Positions 1-6,647 are shown, counted from the first letter of the stretch. The stretch: 7,100 bases of DNA from Lachnospiraceae bacterium (GCA_022790905.1 JAAVYC010000030.1:1-7100); one strand, 5' to 3'. Numbers and translations: made by a program. The notes: generated by a model not told the origin, from the sequence alone.

Positions 1-659
1 AACAGTCAACAGAAGAGGATATCCGTAAAGGGTGTCAGGAAGCGATTAAGTATAATTGTAAAGCATTCTGCTATTCTTCATCTGAGTGGACACCGGTTGT
101 GGTGGAAGAATTGAAGGGAACAGACCTTATGGTCGGAGCTGGAATCGGATTCCCGTTTGGTCAGCAATCTAGTGCAGTAAAAGCATTTGAGACAGCAGAG
201 GCAGTTCGTTTGGGGGCGACTGTACTTGACAACTGTATGAACGTAGGAGATTTAAAAGATAAGAAATATGACAAAGTTCTCGCAGAGTTCAAAGAGTATG
301 TGGATGCAGCACAGGGTGTCATGACAAAAATGATTATTGAGACTTGCTACCTTACAAAAGAGGAAATTGCAACAGCTACAAAGTTAGTATGTGAAGCAGG
401 GATTGACTGGGTTAAAACATCTAGTGGACAATATGCAGGACCATCTGTACAAGATGTTAAAATCATGGTTGACAATGTAAAGGGAAGTAAGACAAAAGTT
501 AAAGTTGCAGGCGTAAAAGACCCAAGACCACAGAACGCATTCTGTTTCTTCCAGGCAGGTGCAGAGTTGATTGGAACAAGGGCGGCAGTTGAAATTTTAG
601 ATGCAGTAGATGATTTAAGACAACTCGGTTTCATTCCGGAGTATGTAGGTGACAAATAA
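1..659 (+). CDS. DeoC-like class I aldolase, 5'-truncated by window edge
   Basis: This is the C-terminal 218 residues of a cytoplasmic deoxyribose-phosphate-aldolase (DeoC) family TIM barrel; the reading frame is open from base 3. Family members cleave or form a C-C bond through a Lys Schiff base, classically 2-deoxyribose-5-phosphate to acetaldehyde plus glyceraldehyde-3-phosphate. All three catalytic positions are visible: the Asp in VLDNCMNVG (codon 228-230, like E. coli D102), the Schiff-base Lys in WVKTSSG (414-416, like K167), and the second Lys in VKVAGV (501-503, like K201). Alignment with the next gene suggests only about 20 N-terminal residues are missing, so the GTG at 99 is an internal codon. 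Two things are odd. The usual KxSGGIR loop reads K-V-A-G-V-K-D-P-R, and the usual GTSS/GASS phosphate loop reads G-T-R-A. The substrate may therefore not be deoxyribose-5-phosphate. The family call is secure; the exact reaction is not. Confidence 0.87.
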   Translation, partial: QSTEEDIRKGCQEAIKYNCKAFCYSSSEWTPVVVEELKGTDLMVGAGIGFPFGQQSSAVKAFETAEAVRLGATVLDNCMNVGDLKDKKYDKVLAEFKEYVDAAQGVMTKMIIETCYLTKEEIATATKLVCEAGIDWVKTSSGQYAGPSVQDVKIMVDNVKGSKTKVKVAGVKDPRPQNAFCFFQAGAELIGTRAAVEILDAVDDLRQLGFIPEYVGDK

Positions 660-714
660 GGGTTAGAAGCGAAGACATATGGATAGGTATTTGAGAAGGT
701 AGGAGGAAAAAACG

Positions 715-1407
715 ATGTTAACTGTAAGGGAATTTGCGAAACATTTTGATTTAGCTCTGCTGGCACCTGATGCGCAGGAGCAGGATATCGTGACAGCATG
801 TGCTACAGCGGCAAAGTATCAGGTGAATTCTGTAAACGTGAATTCTTGTTGGGCGGAAGTAGCAAAGAGAGAATTGGAAGGTACCGGTGTAGGTCCAAGT
901 GCCGTTATCGGTTTCCCGTATGGAGCATGTATTTCTGAGTGCAAATATTTAGAGTTAGAAAAAATGGTAGAGCTAGGCTGTACAGCGTGTGATATGGTTA
1001 TCAACATTGGTGCCATGAGAGATCACAACTATGCACTCGTAGAAAAAGAAATCAAAAAATTTGTCGAGATCTGTAAACCGGCAAATTGCGATACAAAATT
1101 GATCTTTGAAGTTGGATTCCTGACAGATGAGATGATCGCTGATTTGACAAAGATTTGCTGTGAAGCAGGCGTTACATACGTAAAGACTGCTACGGGAAGT
1201 CAGGCGTTCCCTGACATTCATCAAGTAAAGATCATGAGAGAGAATCTCTCAGGTGATACAAAGATTAAGGTGTCAGGGGTGCCTAGAACATTTACACTTC
1301 CTGCTGCTATGTACGCATTTGAGCATCTTGGGGTGAGCTTGATTGGTACTAGAAGCGCAGGTAAGATCGTAGCTGCATACGAAGAATACTTAAACGAAAT
1401 TAAATAG
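715..1407 (+). CDS. DeoC-like class I aldolase, second paralogue
   Basis: Complete 230-residue protein, a normal length for DeoC, with no signal peptide or membrane segment. The start is the ATG 8 nt after AGGAGG (701-706). The N-terminal strand FDLALLAPDA matches the DeoC opening (IDHTLLKPDA type). Catalytic residues are present: D93 in CDMVINIGA, Schiff-base K157 in YVKTATG and K185 in IKVSGV. Departures from the family: the usual V-C-V-N-P strand reads V-N-V-N-S (residues 40-44), the GGIR phosphate loop reads G-V-P-R (188-191), and the C-terminal phosphate loop reads G-T-R-S (211-214) instead of GTSS/GASS. It aligns with the upstream gene across its visible length but is clearly diverged, so this is an old duplication rather than a recent one. 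The two genes are 55 bp apart and probably co-transcribed. They could act in sequence, on different stereoisomers, or as a mixed oligomer. It cleaves or forms a C-C bond; the substrate is unknown. Confidence 0.88.
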   Translation: MLTVREFAKHFDLALLAPDAQEQDIVTACATAAKYQVNSVNVNSCWAEVAKRELEGTGVGPSAVIGFPYGACISECKYLELEKMVELGCTACDMVINIGAMRDHNYALVEKEIKKFVEICKPANCDTKLIFEVGFLTDEMIADLTKICCEAGVTYVKTATGSQAFPDIHQVKIMRENLSGDTKIKVSGVPRTFTLPAAMYAFEHLGVSLIGTRSAGKIVAAYEEYLNEIK

Positions 1408-1434
1408 TAGAGTAGGTATTAAAAATCGAATAAT

Positions 1435-1440
1435 GGGGGT
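1435..1440 (+). promoter_or_regulatory. Ribosome binding site of first FGGY kinase (G-rich, atypical)
   Basis: GGGGGT lies 6 nt before the ATG at 1447. It replaces the AGGAGG/GGGAGG cores used by the other genes here and pairs less well with the anti-Shine-Dalgarno. It may lower translation of this kinase relative to its neighbours. This is inferred from sequence only. Confidence 0.55.
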
Positions 1441-1446
1441 AGCAAG

Positions 1447-3024
1447 ATGGCAAATTATTTTGTTTCTATAGATATTGGAACGACAGGTACAAAAGCGATT
1501 GTTTTTGATGCGAAAGGCAATATCAAAGGAAGCGGTTCGTTTGATACACCGACGTATTTTCCGCGTCCGGGTTTTGTAGAGCAAGAGATGTCTGAGATTG
1601 TAGAATTGTTATACAACGCAACAAAATATGCTGTAAATGATTCCGGAGTGGATCCGAAAGACATTGCAGGTGTTGCTTTCTCACATATGTGCTGTTCTTT
1701 TGTACCGGTAGATCGCGAGGGTAATTATCTGAGTCGCGCGATTCTTTGGAATGATTTCCGCGGTGAAGAGATGTTCCCATATATGCGTGAACGTTTAGAA
1801 AAGAACGGAATCAGCGAGTTGGATGACTACAACTTTACGGGTTATCCATTTGGTCCACTGGCTACAACGCCAAAATTCCTTTGGATTAAGAAGAACCAGC
1901 CTGAGATCTATGAAAAAACTTATAAGTTCATCGGTCTTGAGGCAGTGATGATCAGTGCGTTTACAGATAACAAAGATGAGTACTGGGATGACAAACCAGG
2001 TCTCACCTATACAAAACTCTCTAATAATGACACATTTGAATTGGACCCGAAGAGAGCAGAGATCTATGATATTGACATCAACAAATATCCTGGAAGAAAA
2101 GATCCGGGTGACTTTGTTGGCAAAGTGACAGACAGAGTTGCCAAATTAACGGGCTTGTTGTCCGGAACTCCGGTTTATTGTGGAGCTGGAGATCAGCGAT
2201 GTGCGGCAGTAGGCGCCGGTGTTGCAAAAGATGGTATGATTTCTGGTGTGCTTGGAACAGCTGGTGTTATTCATGCATACAGTTCAAAACCGGTTCGTCA
2301 TCCAGAAGGAAAAATTTCCATTATGGGACATGCGGGAACAGGACATTGGCAGGTGGAGGGTTCTTCGAACTCAGGAGCTTCTTCCTTGCGCTGGTATAGA
2401 GACGTATTTTGCCAGAATGAAGTTGCATTTTCTAAATTGTCAGGAAAAGACATTTACAGTATTATCAGTGATCTGGCAGCGAAGTCGCCGGTTGGTTCAA
2501 ACGGTGTCATCTGGGCTCCTTGGTTAGGCGGCTGTGATTGTCCGAGATTCGATGGTAATGGACGTGCGACATTTACAGGAATCTCCTTCTCGCACAACAA
2601 AAATGATATGGCTCGTTCCGTTTTAGAGGGTGTATGTTACGAGATGAAGAGCATGATCGACGATGCAGACCGTACGCTTGGATTCAAAACTGAGACGTTA
2701 CGTGCGGTTGGCGGTGGTGCAAGATCCCGTCTCTGGAATCAGATTCAGGCAGACGTTTATAATAAGAAGATTGAGACATTGAAATGTGAAGAGTCTACAG
2801 CGCTTGGAGCAGCAATGTTTGCAGCAATCGGATCTGGTACATATTCCGACATTCACGAAGCAATTGATAATATGGTTCAGGTGGATTACTGTCTTGAGCC
2901 GGTTCCGGAAAATGTAGAGCGTTATGCAGAACTCTATAAGATCTATACAGAACTTTACGAAGATTTAGCAGTGCGCGTATTCCCGGCAATTAAAAAATAT
3001 CAGGATAAATGTTTTGAAGAGTAA
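1447..3024 (+). CDS. FGGY-family carbohydrate/polyol kinase (xylulokinase-like), first of two
   Basis: Cytoplasmic 525-residue ATP-dependent kinase, a full two-domain FGGY length. Such enzymes phosphorylate the terminal hydroxyl of a ketose, polyol or related compound. Visible motifs: phosphate-1 loop SIDIGTTGTKAIVFD (7-21); LWND (100-103) followed by FRG, the sugar-contact strand; FGGY signature-1-like KFLWIKKN (143-150); catalytic base D249 in CGAGDQ; phosphate-2 loop GVLGTAG (267-273); adenine-binding VGGGARSRLWNQ (421-432); and ALGAAMF (452-458). The usual QMHG sugar-binding stretch reads S-H-M-C-C (79-83). The GERxPxxDPxARG loop reads G-C-D-C-P-R-F-D-G-N-G-R (362-373). The substrate is therefore unlikely to be plain D-xylulose. 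It resembles the other kinase in this window throughout, for example SSLRWYRDVF against SSYRWYRDVF, but it is not a recent copy. The gap to the upstream aldolase is only 39 bp. Annotation pipelines would probably call it xylulokinase; I consider that name unsafe. Confidence 0.9.
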   Translation: MANYFVSIDIGTTGTKAIVFDAKGNIKGSGSFDTPTYFPRPGFVEQEMSEIVELLYNATKYAVNDSGVDPKDIAGVAFSHMCCSFVPVDREGNYLSRAILWNDFRGEEMFPYMRERLEKNGISELDDYNFTGYPFGPLATTPKFLWIKKNQPEIYEKTYKFIGLEAVMISAFTDNKDEYWDDKPGLTYTKLSNNDTFELDPKRAEIYDIDINKYPGRKDPGDFVGKVTDRVAKLTGLLSGTPVYCGAGDQRCAAVGAGVAKDGMISGVLGTAGVIHAYSSKPVRHPEGKISIMGHAGTGHWQVEGSSNSGASSLRWYRDVFCQNEVAFSKLSGKDIYSIISDLAAKSPVGSNGVIWAPWLGGCDCPRFDGNGRATFTGISFSHNKNDMARSVLEGVCYEMKSMIDDADRTLGFKTETLRAVGGGARSRLWNQIQADVYNKKIETLKCEESTALGAAMFAAIGSGTYSDIHEAIDNMVQVDYCLEPVPENVERYAELYKIYTELYEDLAVRVFPAIKKYQDKCFEE

Positions 3025-3036
3025 GAGGTAGCAATC

Positions 3037-3058
3037 AGGGCAGAATCTTTTCTGCCCT
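3037..3058 (+). other. Intergenic hairpin between kinase and alcohol dehydrogenase
   Basis: Perfect 8-bp inverted repeat AGGGCAGA / TCTGCCCT (3037-3044 and 3051-3058), extended by an A-T pair (3045/3050) to 9 bp with a TCTT tetraloop. The following bases, ATGATTTCTCGTTT, are only loosely T-rich. It is thus at best a weak intrinsic terminator or attenuator, or a processing or stability element. It sits 12 nt after the kinase stop codon, in an otherwise co-directional gene run. Confidence 0.6.
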
Positions 3059-3073
3059 ATGATTTCTCGTTTA

Positions 3074-3080
3074 AAGGAGG
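3074..3080 (+). promoter_or_regulatory. Ribosome binding site of iron alcohol dehydrogenase, possibly self-paired
   Basis: AAGGAGG lies 10 nt before the ATG at 3091. Its first five bases (3074-3078, AAGGA) are complementary to TCCTT at 3086-3090, directly before the start codon. A small 5-bp hairpin with a 7-nt loop could therefore mask the site. The stem has only two G-C pairs, so any effect would be modest. Confidence 0.6.
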
Positions 3081-3090
3081 CAAAATCCTT

Positions 3091-4242
3091 ATGGAATTTA
3101 CATTTTATACTGCAAATAAAATTGTTTTTAAACAGGGCGCACTCAAAGAGTTAAGTGAGCATATTGGCAATCTTGGAAAAAAATTTCTTGTTGTGATAGA
3201 TCCTTTTTTTGCAGAAGGTCCGGCAATGACAACTTTGGCGGATCAGATCAAAGCAGTTGGAGCTGAATATATTGTTTTCAGCGAAATTTGCGGAGAACCT
3301 ACCGTGGATTTAGTAGATGAAGTCAGTCAGCTGGCGATAGAAAATAAATGCGATGCAGTGATTTCCCTTGGCGGTGGAAGTTCGATTGATATCGGAAAAG
3401 CGACAGCTGCCATTATCACAAACGGTGGACCGTCGATCGATTATTTGGAAGTAGTTGGAAAAGGAAAAAAAGTGGTCAATGAGCCAGTACCATTTGTATC
3501 TATACCAACGACCGCGGGAACGGGAAGTGAAGTGACGAAAAATGCAGTGCTCGGTTCTAAGACACAGGTTTTTAAGCGATCGATGCGCGATGACAAAATG
3601 GTGGCAACAATTGCAGTTATTGATCCAGAGCTGAATCTTGGCTGTCCAAAAAAAGTTACAGCCACAGCGGGTATCGATGCGATGACACATTTGATCGAAG
3701 CTTATACGACATTCCGTGCAACACCGATTAGTGATGCCCTTGCACTCAGAGGAATCGAACTGGCTGGAAAATATCTACAGCGTGCTTATGAGAATGGAAA
3801 TGATATAGAGGCACGTGAAGGCATGTGTGCAGCAGCTTTATTAGGTGGAATGGCATTTGCAAATTCCGGCTTGGGCGCAGCACATGGTTTTGGAATGGCA
3901 GTGGGAATCAAATACCATCTGCCGCATGGAGAAGCTTGTGGTATCTCACTCCCACATGTAGTGCGTTTGAATGCGAAAGCATGTCCTGAGAAAATGGACA
4001 AATTAGGAGAAGCATTGACAGGAAAGCGTTTTGTGAATCCGGGAGAGGGTACACAGGCAGCCATTGACTTTTTGTTCGATTTGAACAAAGCAATCGGCAT
4101 TGAACCGGATTATAAATATTTGAACATACCGGTAGAGGAAGTGGCAGAGGTAGCACTCGGAAGCCGTGGAACGAGTATGACAAGCAATCCTGTTCAATTG
4201 AATGATGAAGAATTGATTGCATTTGCAAAAGAAATTATGTAA
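3091..4242 (+). CDS. Iron-containing NAD(P)-dependent alcohol dehydrogenase (group III)
   Basis: Cytoplasmic 383-residue protein, the usual length for the Fe-ADH family that includes FucO lactaldehyde reductase and propanediol and butanol dehydrogenases. The N-terminal Rossmann-like domain carries D37 after VVI (a position that in FucO-type enzymes favours NAD over NADP) and the pyrophosphate loop GGGSSID (94-100). The metal site is complete: D196 and H200 in AGIDAMTHLIEAY, H265 in AAHG and H279 in HLPHG. SIPTTAGTGSEVT (137-149) is the conserved nucleotide-contact stretch. In this operon it probably reduces an aldehyde released by an aldolase, regenerating NAD+ as FucO does in anaerobic fucose breakdown. 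Alternatively it oxidises a polyol before phosphorylation. It lies 66 bp after one kinase and 55 bp before the other. The family assignment is strong; substrate and direction are inferred. Confidence 0.93.
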   Translation: MEFTFYTANKIVFKQGALKELSEHIGNLGKKFLVVIDPFFAEGPAMTTLADQIKAVGAEYIVFSEICGEPTVDLVDEVSQLAIENKCDAVISLGGGSSIDIGKATAAIITNGGPSIDYLEVVGKGKKVVNEPVPFVSIPTTAGTGSEVTKNAVLGSKTQVFKRSMRDDKMVATIAVIDPELNLGCPKKVTATAGIDAMTHLIEAYTTFRATPISDALALRGIELAGKYLQRAYENGNDIEAREGMCAAALLGGMAFANSGLGAAHGFGMAVGIKYHLPHGEACGISLPHVVRLNAKACPEKMDKLGEALTGKRFVNPGEGTQAAIDFLFDLNKAIGIEPDYKYLNIPVEEVAEVALGSRGTSMTSNPVQLNDEELIAFAKEIM

Positions 4243-4282
4243 ATAAAAATATGTGTGTAATTAAAATAATATACAAAGTAAC

Positions 4283-4288
4283 AGGAGG
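4283..4288 (+). promoter_or_regulatory. Ribosome binding site of second FGGY kinase
   Basis: AGGAGG ends 9 nt before the ATG at 4298. It sits in a 15-base block, TAACAGGAGGTTTTT (4279-4293), found again before the gene at 6648. The 55-bp gap holding it is AT-rich, and I see no convincing -35/-10 pair in it. Confidence 0.8.
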
Positions 4289-4297
4289 TTTTTTATT

Positions 4298-5815
4298 ATG
4301 GCAAAGTATTTAGTGGGACTTGATGGTGGAACGACTGGTTGTAAGACTTGTATTTTCGATTTGGAAGGTAATTTAATGGGAAGCGATTACAGAGAGTATC
4401 CTTGTTATTATCCGCATCCAGGTTGGGTAGAGCAGATTGAGGAAGACTTGCTTCCTGCATTTTATGACAGCATTAAAGCGGCTATTGACAATTCTAAGAT
4501 TGATCCGAATGACATCATTGGATTTGGTTTCTCAAGCCAGGGTTCTGTAATCGGTCTTTTAGATGAGAACGGTGAATTAATTCGTCCATGGGTAGGCTGG
4601 CAGGATACCAGAGGTTTCGATGAGGGAACAAAATATCTGACCGATAGAATGTCAAGAAGTGATATTTATAAATTGACAGGTGACCCGGTTGGAAGTTGCT
4701 TCTCAAATGGAAAATTAGCTTGGTTGAAGATTCATGAGCCAGAAAATTGGGAAAAGACAGCAATGTTCTCCACTATGCAGGATTATTTCCTGAAAAAATT
4801 TGGTGCAGACGGATATTATACCGATTATTCTTCCGCAAGCCGTGAAGGTATGATGGATATCGATAACGAGTGTTGGTCTAAAGAGCTTCACGACATGTTG
4901 GGTATTGATTTATCCAAACGTGCAGAAATCGTAAAAGAGCCTGGTAAGGTTGTTGGACATATCGGTGAGGAAGTATCAAAGAAATCTGGACTTCCTGTTG
5001 GAACACCAATCAGTATCGGTGCTCATGATCAGAACTGCTGTACATTCGGTGCAGGAGCTGTAGACAACGGAACAGCTGTACTCGTTATGGGTACCTTTGG
5101 ATCTTGTTTCGTAGTTTCCGATAAATCCATCCGTGACCCGAAAGAAAGACTGGTTGTAAAAGGAAATCATGGTTGTGGCAACTACACAATCGAGGCATTC
5201 TCCAATACAGCAGCATCTTCTTACAGATGGTATCGTGACGTTTTCGGCGATTGGGAAAAAGAAGAGGCTAAGAGAACAGGAAAAGATCCATATGATATCA
5301 TTAATGATCAGATTGCAACCTCTCCAATCGGAGCAAACGGAGTGACATTCCTTTCCTTCTTACAGGGTGCCAGCGGAGCACGTATTAACGGAAATGCAAA
5401 AGGAACTTTCGTGGGAATGACTCTTGGAACGAACAAAGCAGATATGGCTCGTGCCGTTATGGAAGGAATTTGTTACGAGATGAACGACATCATCTGTGCT
5501 GAGGAAGCTTCTGGTATCAAGATTGATAAGATTCGTCTTGCAGGAGGAGCTGCAAAATCTCCATTATGGTGTCAGATGATGGCAGACATCTTTAAACATC
5601 CAATTTGCATTCTTGAAAATGGTGAGGCTGGATGTCTCGGAGCAGCTTTGTATGCAGGTGTTGGTGTTGGAGCTTACAAAGATTGTCATGAGGCAGCAAA
5701 AGTGGTTCGTTTGACAAAAGAGTACACACCGAATCCTGACAATTATGAAGCATATGACAAAGCATACCAGAGATTCTGCGATGTATATGATGCATTAGAT
5801 GGAAAGATTTTCTAA
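4298..5815 (+). CDS. FGGY-family carbohydrate/polyol kinase, second of two
   Basis: Full-length 505-residue cytoplasmic FGGY kinase that transfers ATP phosphate to a sugar or polyol hydroxyl. Visible motifs: phosphate-1 loop LDGGTTGCKTCIFD (8-21); WQDTRG (101-106), a form reminiscent of glycerol-kinase-type members rather than the WND of xylulokinases; signature-1-like GKLAWLKIH (138-146); catalytic base D244 in GAHDQ; phosphate-2 loop VMGTFG (263-268); adenine site LAGGAAKSPLWCQ (414-426); and CLGAALYAG (446-454). The sugar-contact stretch reads S-S-Q-G-S (79-83), and the DPxARG-like loop reads N-G-N-A-K-G (364-369). Both differ from the upstream kinase, so the two probably recognise different substrates or stereoisomers, or act at successive steps. 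It starts at the first ATG after a strong RBS. Product naming beyond FGGY kinase is not supported. Confidence 0.9.
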   Translation: MAKYLVGLDGGTTGCKTCIFDLEGNLMGSDYREYPCYYPHPGWVEQIEEDLLPAFYDSIKAAIDNSKIDPNDIIGFGFSSQGSVIGLLDENGELIRPWVGWQDTRGFDEGTKYLTDRMSRSDIYKLTGDPVGSCFSNGKLAWLKIHEPENWEKTAMFSTMQDYFLKKFGADGYYTDYSSASREGMMDIDNECWSKELHDMLGIDLSKRAEIVKEPGKVVGHIGEEVSKKSGLPVGTPISIGAHDQNCCTFGAGAVDNGTAVLVMGTFGSCFVVSDKSIRDPKERLVVKGNHGCGNYTIEAFSNTAASSYRWYRDVFGDWEKEEAKRTGKDPYDIINDQIATSPIGANGVTFLSFLQGASGARINGNAKGTFVGMTLGTNKADMARAVMEGICYEMNDIICAEEASGIKIDKIRLAGGAAKSPLWCQMMADIFKHPICILENGEAGCLGAALYAGVGVGAYKDCHEAAKVVRLTKEYTPNPDNYEAYDKAYQRFCDVYDALDGKIF

Positions 5816-5848
5816 AAAATTATTGAAATGAATTCTTAAGTGATGAGA

Positions 5849-5891
5849 TGAGAATGTACCCGGAGATGGGAATTCTCTGGGTACATTCTCA
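5849..5891 (+). other. Long intergenic stem-loop after second kinase
   Basis: Perfect 13-bp inverted repeat (5849-5861 TGAGAATGTACCC against 5879-5891 GGGTACATTCTCA). It continues inward through one G-U pair and GAGA/TCTC (5863-5866 with 5874-5877) to an 18-pair stem with a 7-nt loop. It begins 33 nt after the kinase stop and ends 32 nt before the next ATG. The downstream bases AAATAGAATTTG are not a T-run, and neither strand shows a proper terminator tail. It is therefore more likely an mRNA stabilising or processing structure, or a weak terminator. An operator is also possible because the arms form a DNA palindrome. Confidence 0.75.
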
Positions 5892-5923
5892 AAATAGAAT
5901 TTGTTCTCTGATGGGAGGATTTT

Positions 5924-6577
5924 ATGAAGTACGATACGATCATATTTGACTTAGATGGAACTTTGTTAAATACTCTTGACGATTTAGCAGACAGTATGAA
6001 TTACGCATTAAAAGAATGCGGTTATCCTCTGCGGGAGAGAAATGAAATTCGAAGGTTTATTGGAGGTGGGGCGAAAGTTCTCGTTTCCAGCTCTGTGCCA
6101 GAGGGGCTTTCAAAAGAGGAGATAGAACATTGTCAATCCGTATTTTTGGATTACTATGTAAAACATTCAAATGATAAAACAGATTTGTACCCAGGAATGA
6201 AAGAATTGGTACATACATTGGCAGAGGCCGGATATCGCCAGGGTGTGGTATCAAGTAAGGGAGACGGCCCTGTAAAAGATTTGATTTTTGGTTATTTTAG
6301 GGAAGATATCGGGATTGCAATTGGTCAAAGAGATGATCTCAAGAAAAAACCTGCTCCGGATTCTGTCTTAAAAGCAATCGAGATGTTGGGTTCGACAGTA
6401 GAGAGATCTATCTATGTAGGGGATTCGGAAGTTGATGTGGAAACTGCAAAGAATACAGGAATTCCATGTGTGATTGTGACTTGGGGATTCCGTGACAGAG
6501 AAGAATTAGAAGCGTTGAAACCAGACTATATTGTGGATACCAAAGAACAACTAGAGGCAATCCTCATGGGAAAATAA
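5924..6577 (+). CDS. HAD-superfamily phosphatase, phosphoglycolate-phosphatase (Gph/PpaX) type
   Basis: Cytoplasmic 217-residue haloacid-dehalogenase hydrolase with an inserted alpha-helical C1 cap (about residues 15-85). Catalytic motifs are complete: nucleophile D9 and acid/base D11 in FDLDGTLLNT (8-17), motif II S110 in VVSSK, motif III K142 in KKPAPD, and Mg-binding D167 and D171 in VGDSEVD. The length and the KPAPD and GDSxxD forms match the phosphoglycolate/pyrophosphate phosphatase branch. The start ATG follows GGGAGG (5913-5918) by 5 nt. In this setting it could dephosphorylate a pathway intermediate or a toxic side product such as a short-chain phosphate. It could also be a general 2-phosphoglycolate repair enzyme carried along. 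HAD substrates cannot be read from motifs. The gap upstream is the largest here (108 bp) and holds the stem-loop, so this gene may be partly uncoupled from the kinase. Confidence 0.88.
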   Translation: MKYDTIIFDLDGTLLNTLDDLADSMNYALKECGYPLRERNEIRRFIGGGAKVLVSSSVPEGLSKEEIEHCQSVFLDYYVKHSNDKTDLYPGMKELVHTLAEAGYRQGVVSSKGDGPVKDLIFGYFREDIGIAIGQRDDLKKKPAPDSVLKAIEMLGSTVERSIYVGDSEVDVETAKNTGIPCVIVTWGFRDREELEALKPDYIVDTKEQLEAILMGK

Positions 6578-6602
6578 AATGTTTTTCTGTGATGAAATAA
6601 AT

Positions 6603-6633
6603 TTTAATTTTACTAACATTTAATTTTATTAAC
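6603..6633 (+). repeat. Two-copy direct repeat upstream of the last gene
   Basis: TTTAATTTTACTAAC (6603-6617) is followed after one base by TTTAATTTTATTAAC (6619-6633). The copies match at 14 of 15 positions, a 16-bp period. The second copy runs into the ribosome binding site of the next gene. The repeat lies in a 70-bp, strongly AT-rich gap. It could be a tandem protein-binding site or an AT-rich upstream element, or it could have arisen by slippage. No clear sigma-A promoter is visible. Confidence 0.6.
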
Positions 6634-6639
6634 AGGAGG
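6634..6639 (+). promoter_or_regulatory. Ribosome binding site of the last gene
   Basis: AGGAGG ends 8 nt before the ATG at 6648. This fixes the start of the partial gene at the right edge, since the site is strong and correctly spaced. It is part of TAACAGGAGGTTTTT (6630-6644), the same 15 bases as at 4279-4293. Confidence 0.85.
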
Positions 6640-6647
6640 TTTTTAAA

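Noticed and set aside
99..659. Independent start of the first aldolase at the GTG at 99
   Set aside because: The frame is open back to base 3 and the upstream codons encode family sequence (EEDI helix and the strand ending AFCYSS) that aligns with the second aldolase. The gene therefore starts before the window, and there is no RBS at 85-95.
347..799. Open frame of 150 codons on the minus strand
   Set aside because: It lies opposite the first two aldolase genes, has no RBS and no recognisable protein family, and spans the gap between two well-supported genes. The same applies to minus-strand frames at 3310-3690, 3908-4228 and elsewhere.
831..844. Catabolite-response-element-like TGTAAACGTGAATT inside the second aldolase gene
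   Set aside because: Two mismatches to the cre consensus, located over 100 bp inside a coding region whose codons explain the bases. Not enough to call.
823..846. Exact 9-base repeat GTGAATTCT at 823-831 and 838-846
   Set aside because: It reflects the repeated residues VNS..VNS in a barrel strand; coding content explains it.
1..1407. A standard deoxyribonucleoside (deo) operon
   Set aside because: No phosphopentomutase, thymidine/purine phosphorylase or cytidine deaminase is present. There are two DeoC-like genes with altered phosphate loops, and FGGY kinases follow instead.
715..3024. AI-2 (lsr) catabolism, since LsrK is a FGGY kinase and LsrF a class I aldolase
   Set aside because: The aldolases here carry DeoC-type motifs, not the LsrF type, and there is no LsrG or Lsr transporter gene in view. 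Two kinases plus Fe-ADH do not fit. It is not fully excluded without flanking sequence.
5895..5900. TAGAAT as a -10 promoter box before the HAD gene
   Set aside because: No acceptable -35 lies 16-18 bp upstream, where the hairpin arm sits, and there is no extended -10 TGn. A single hexamer match in AT-rich DNA is expected by chance.
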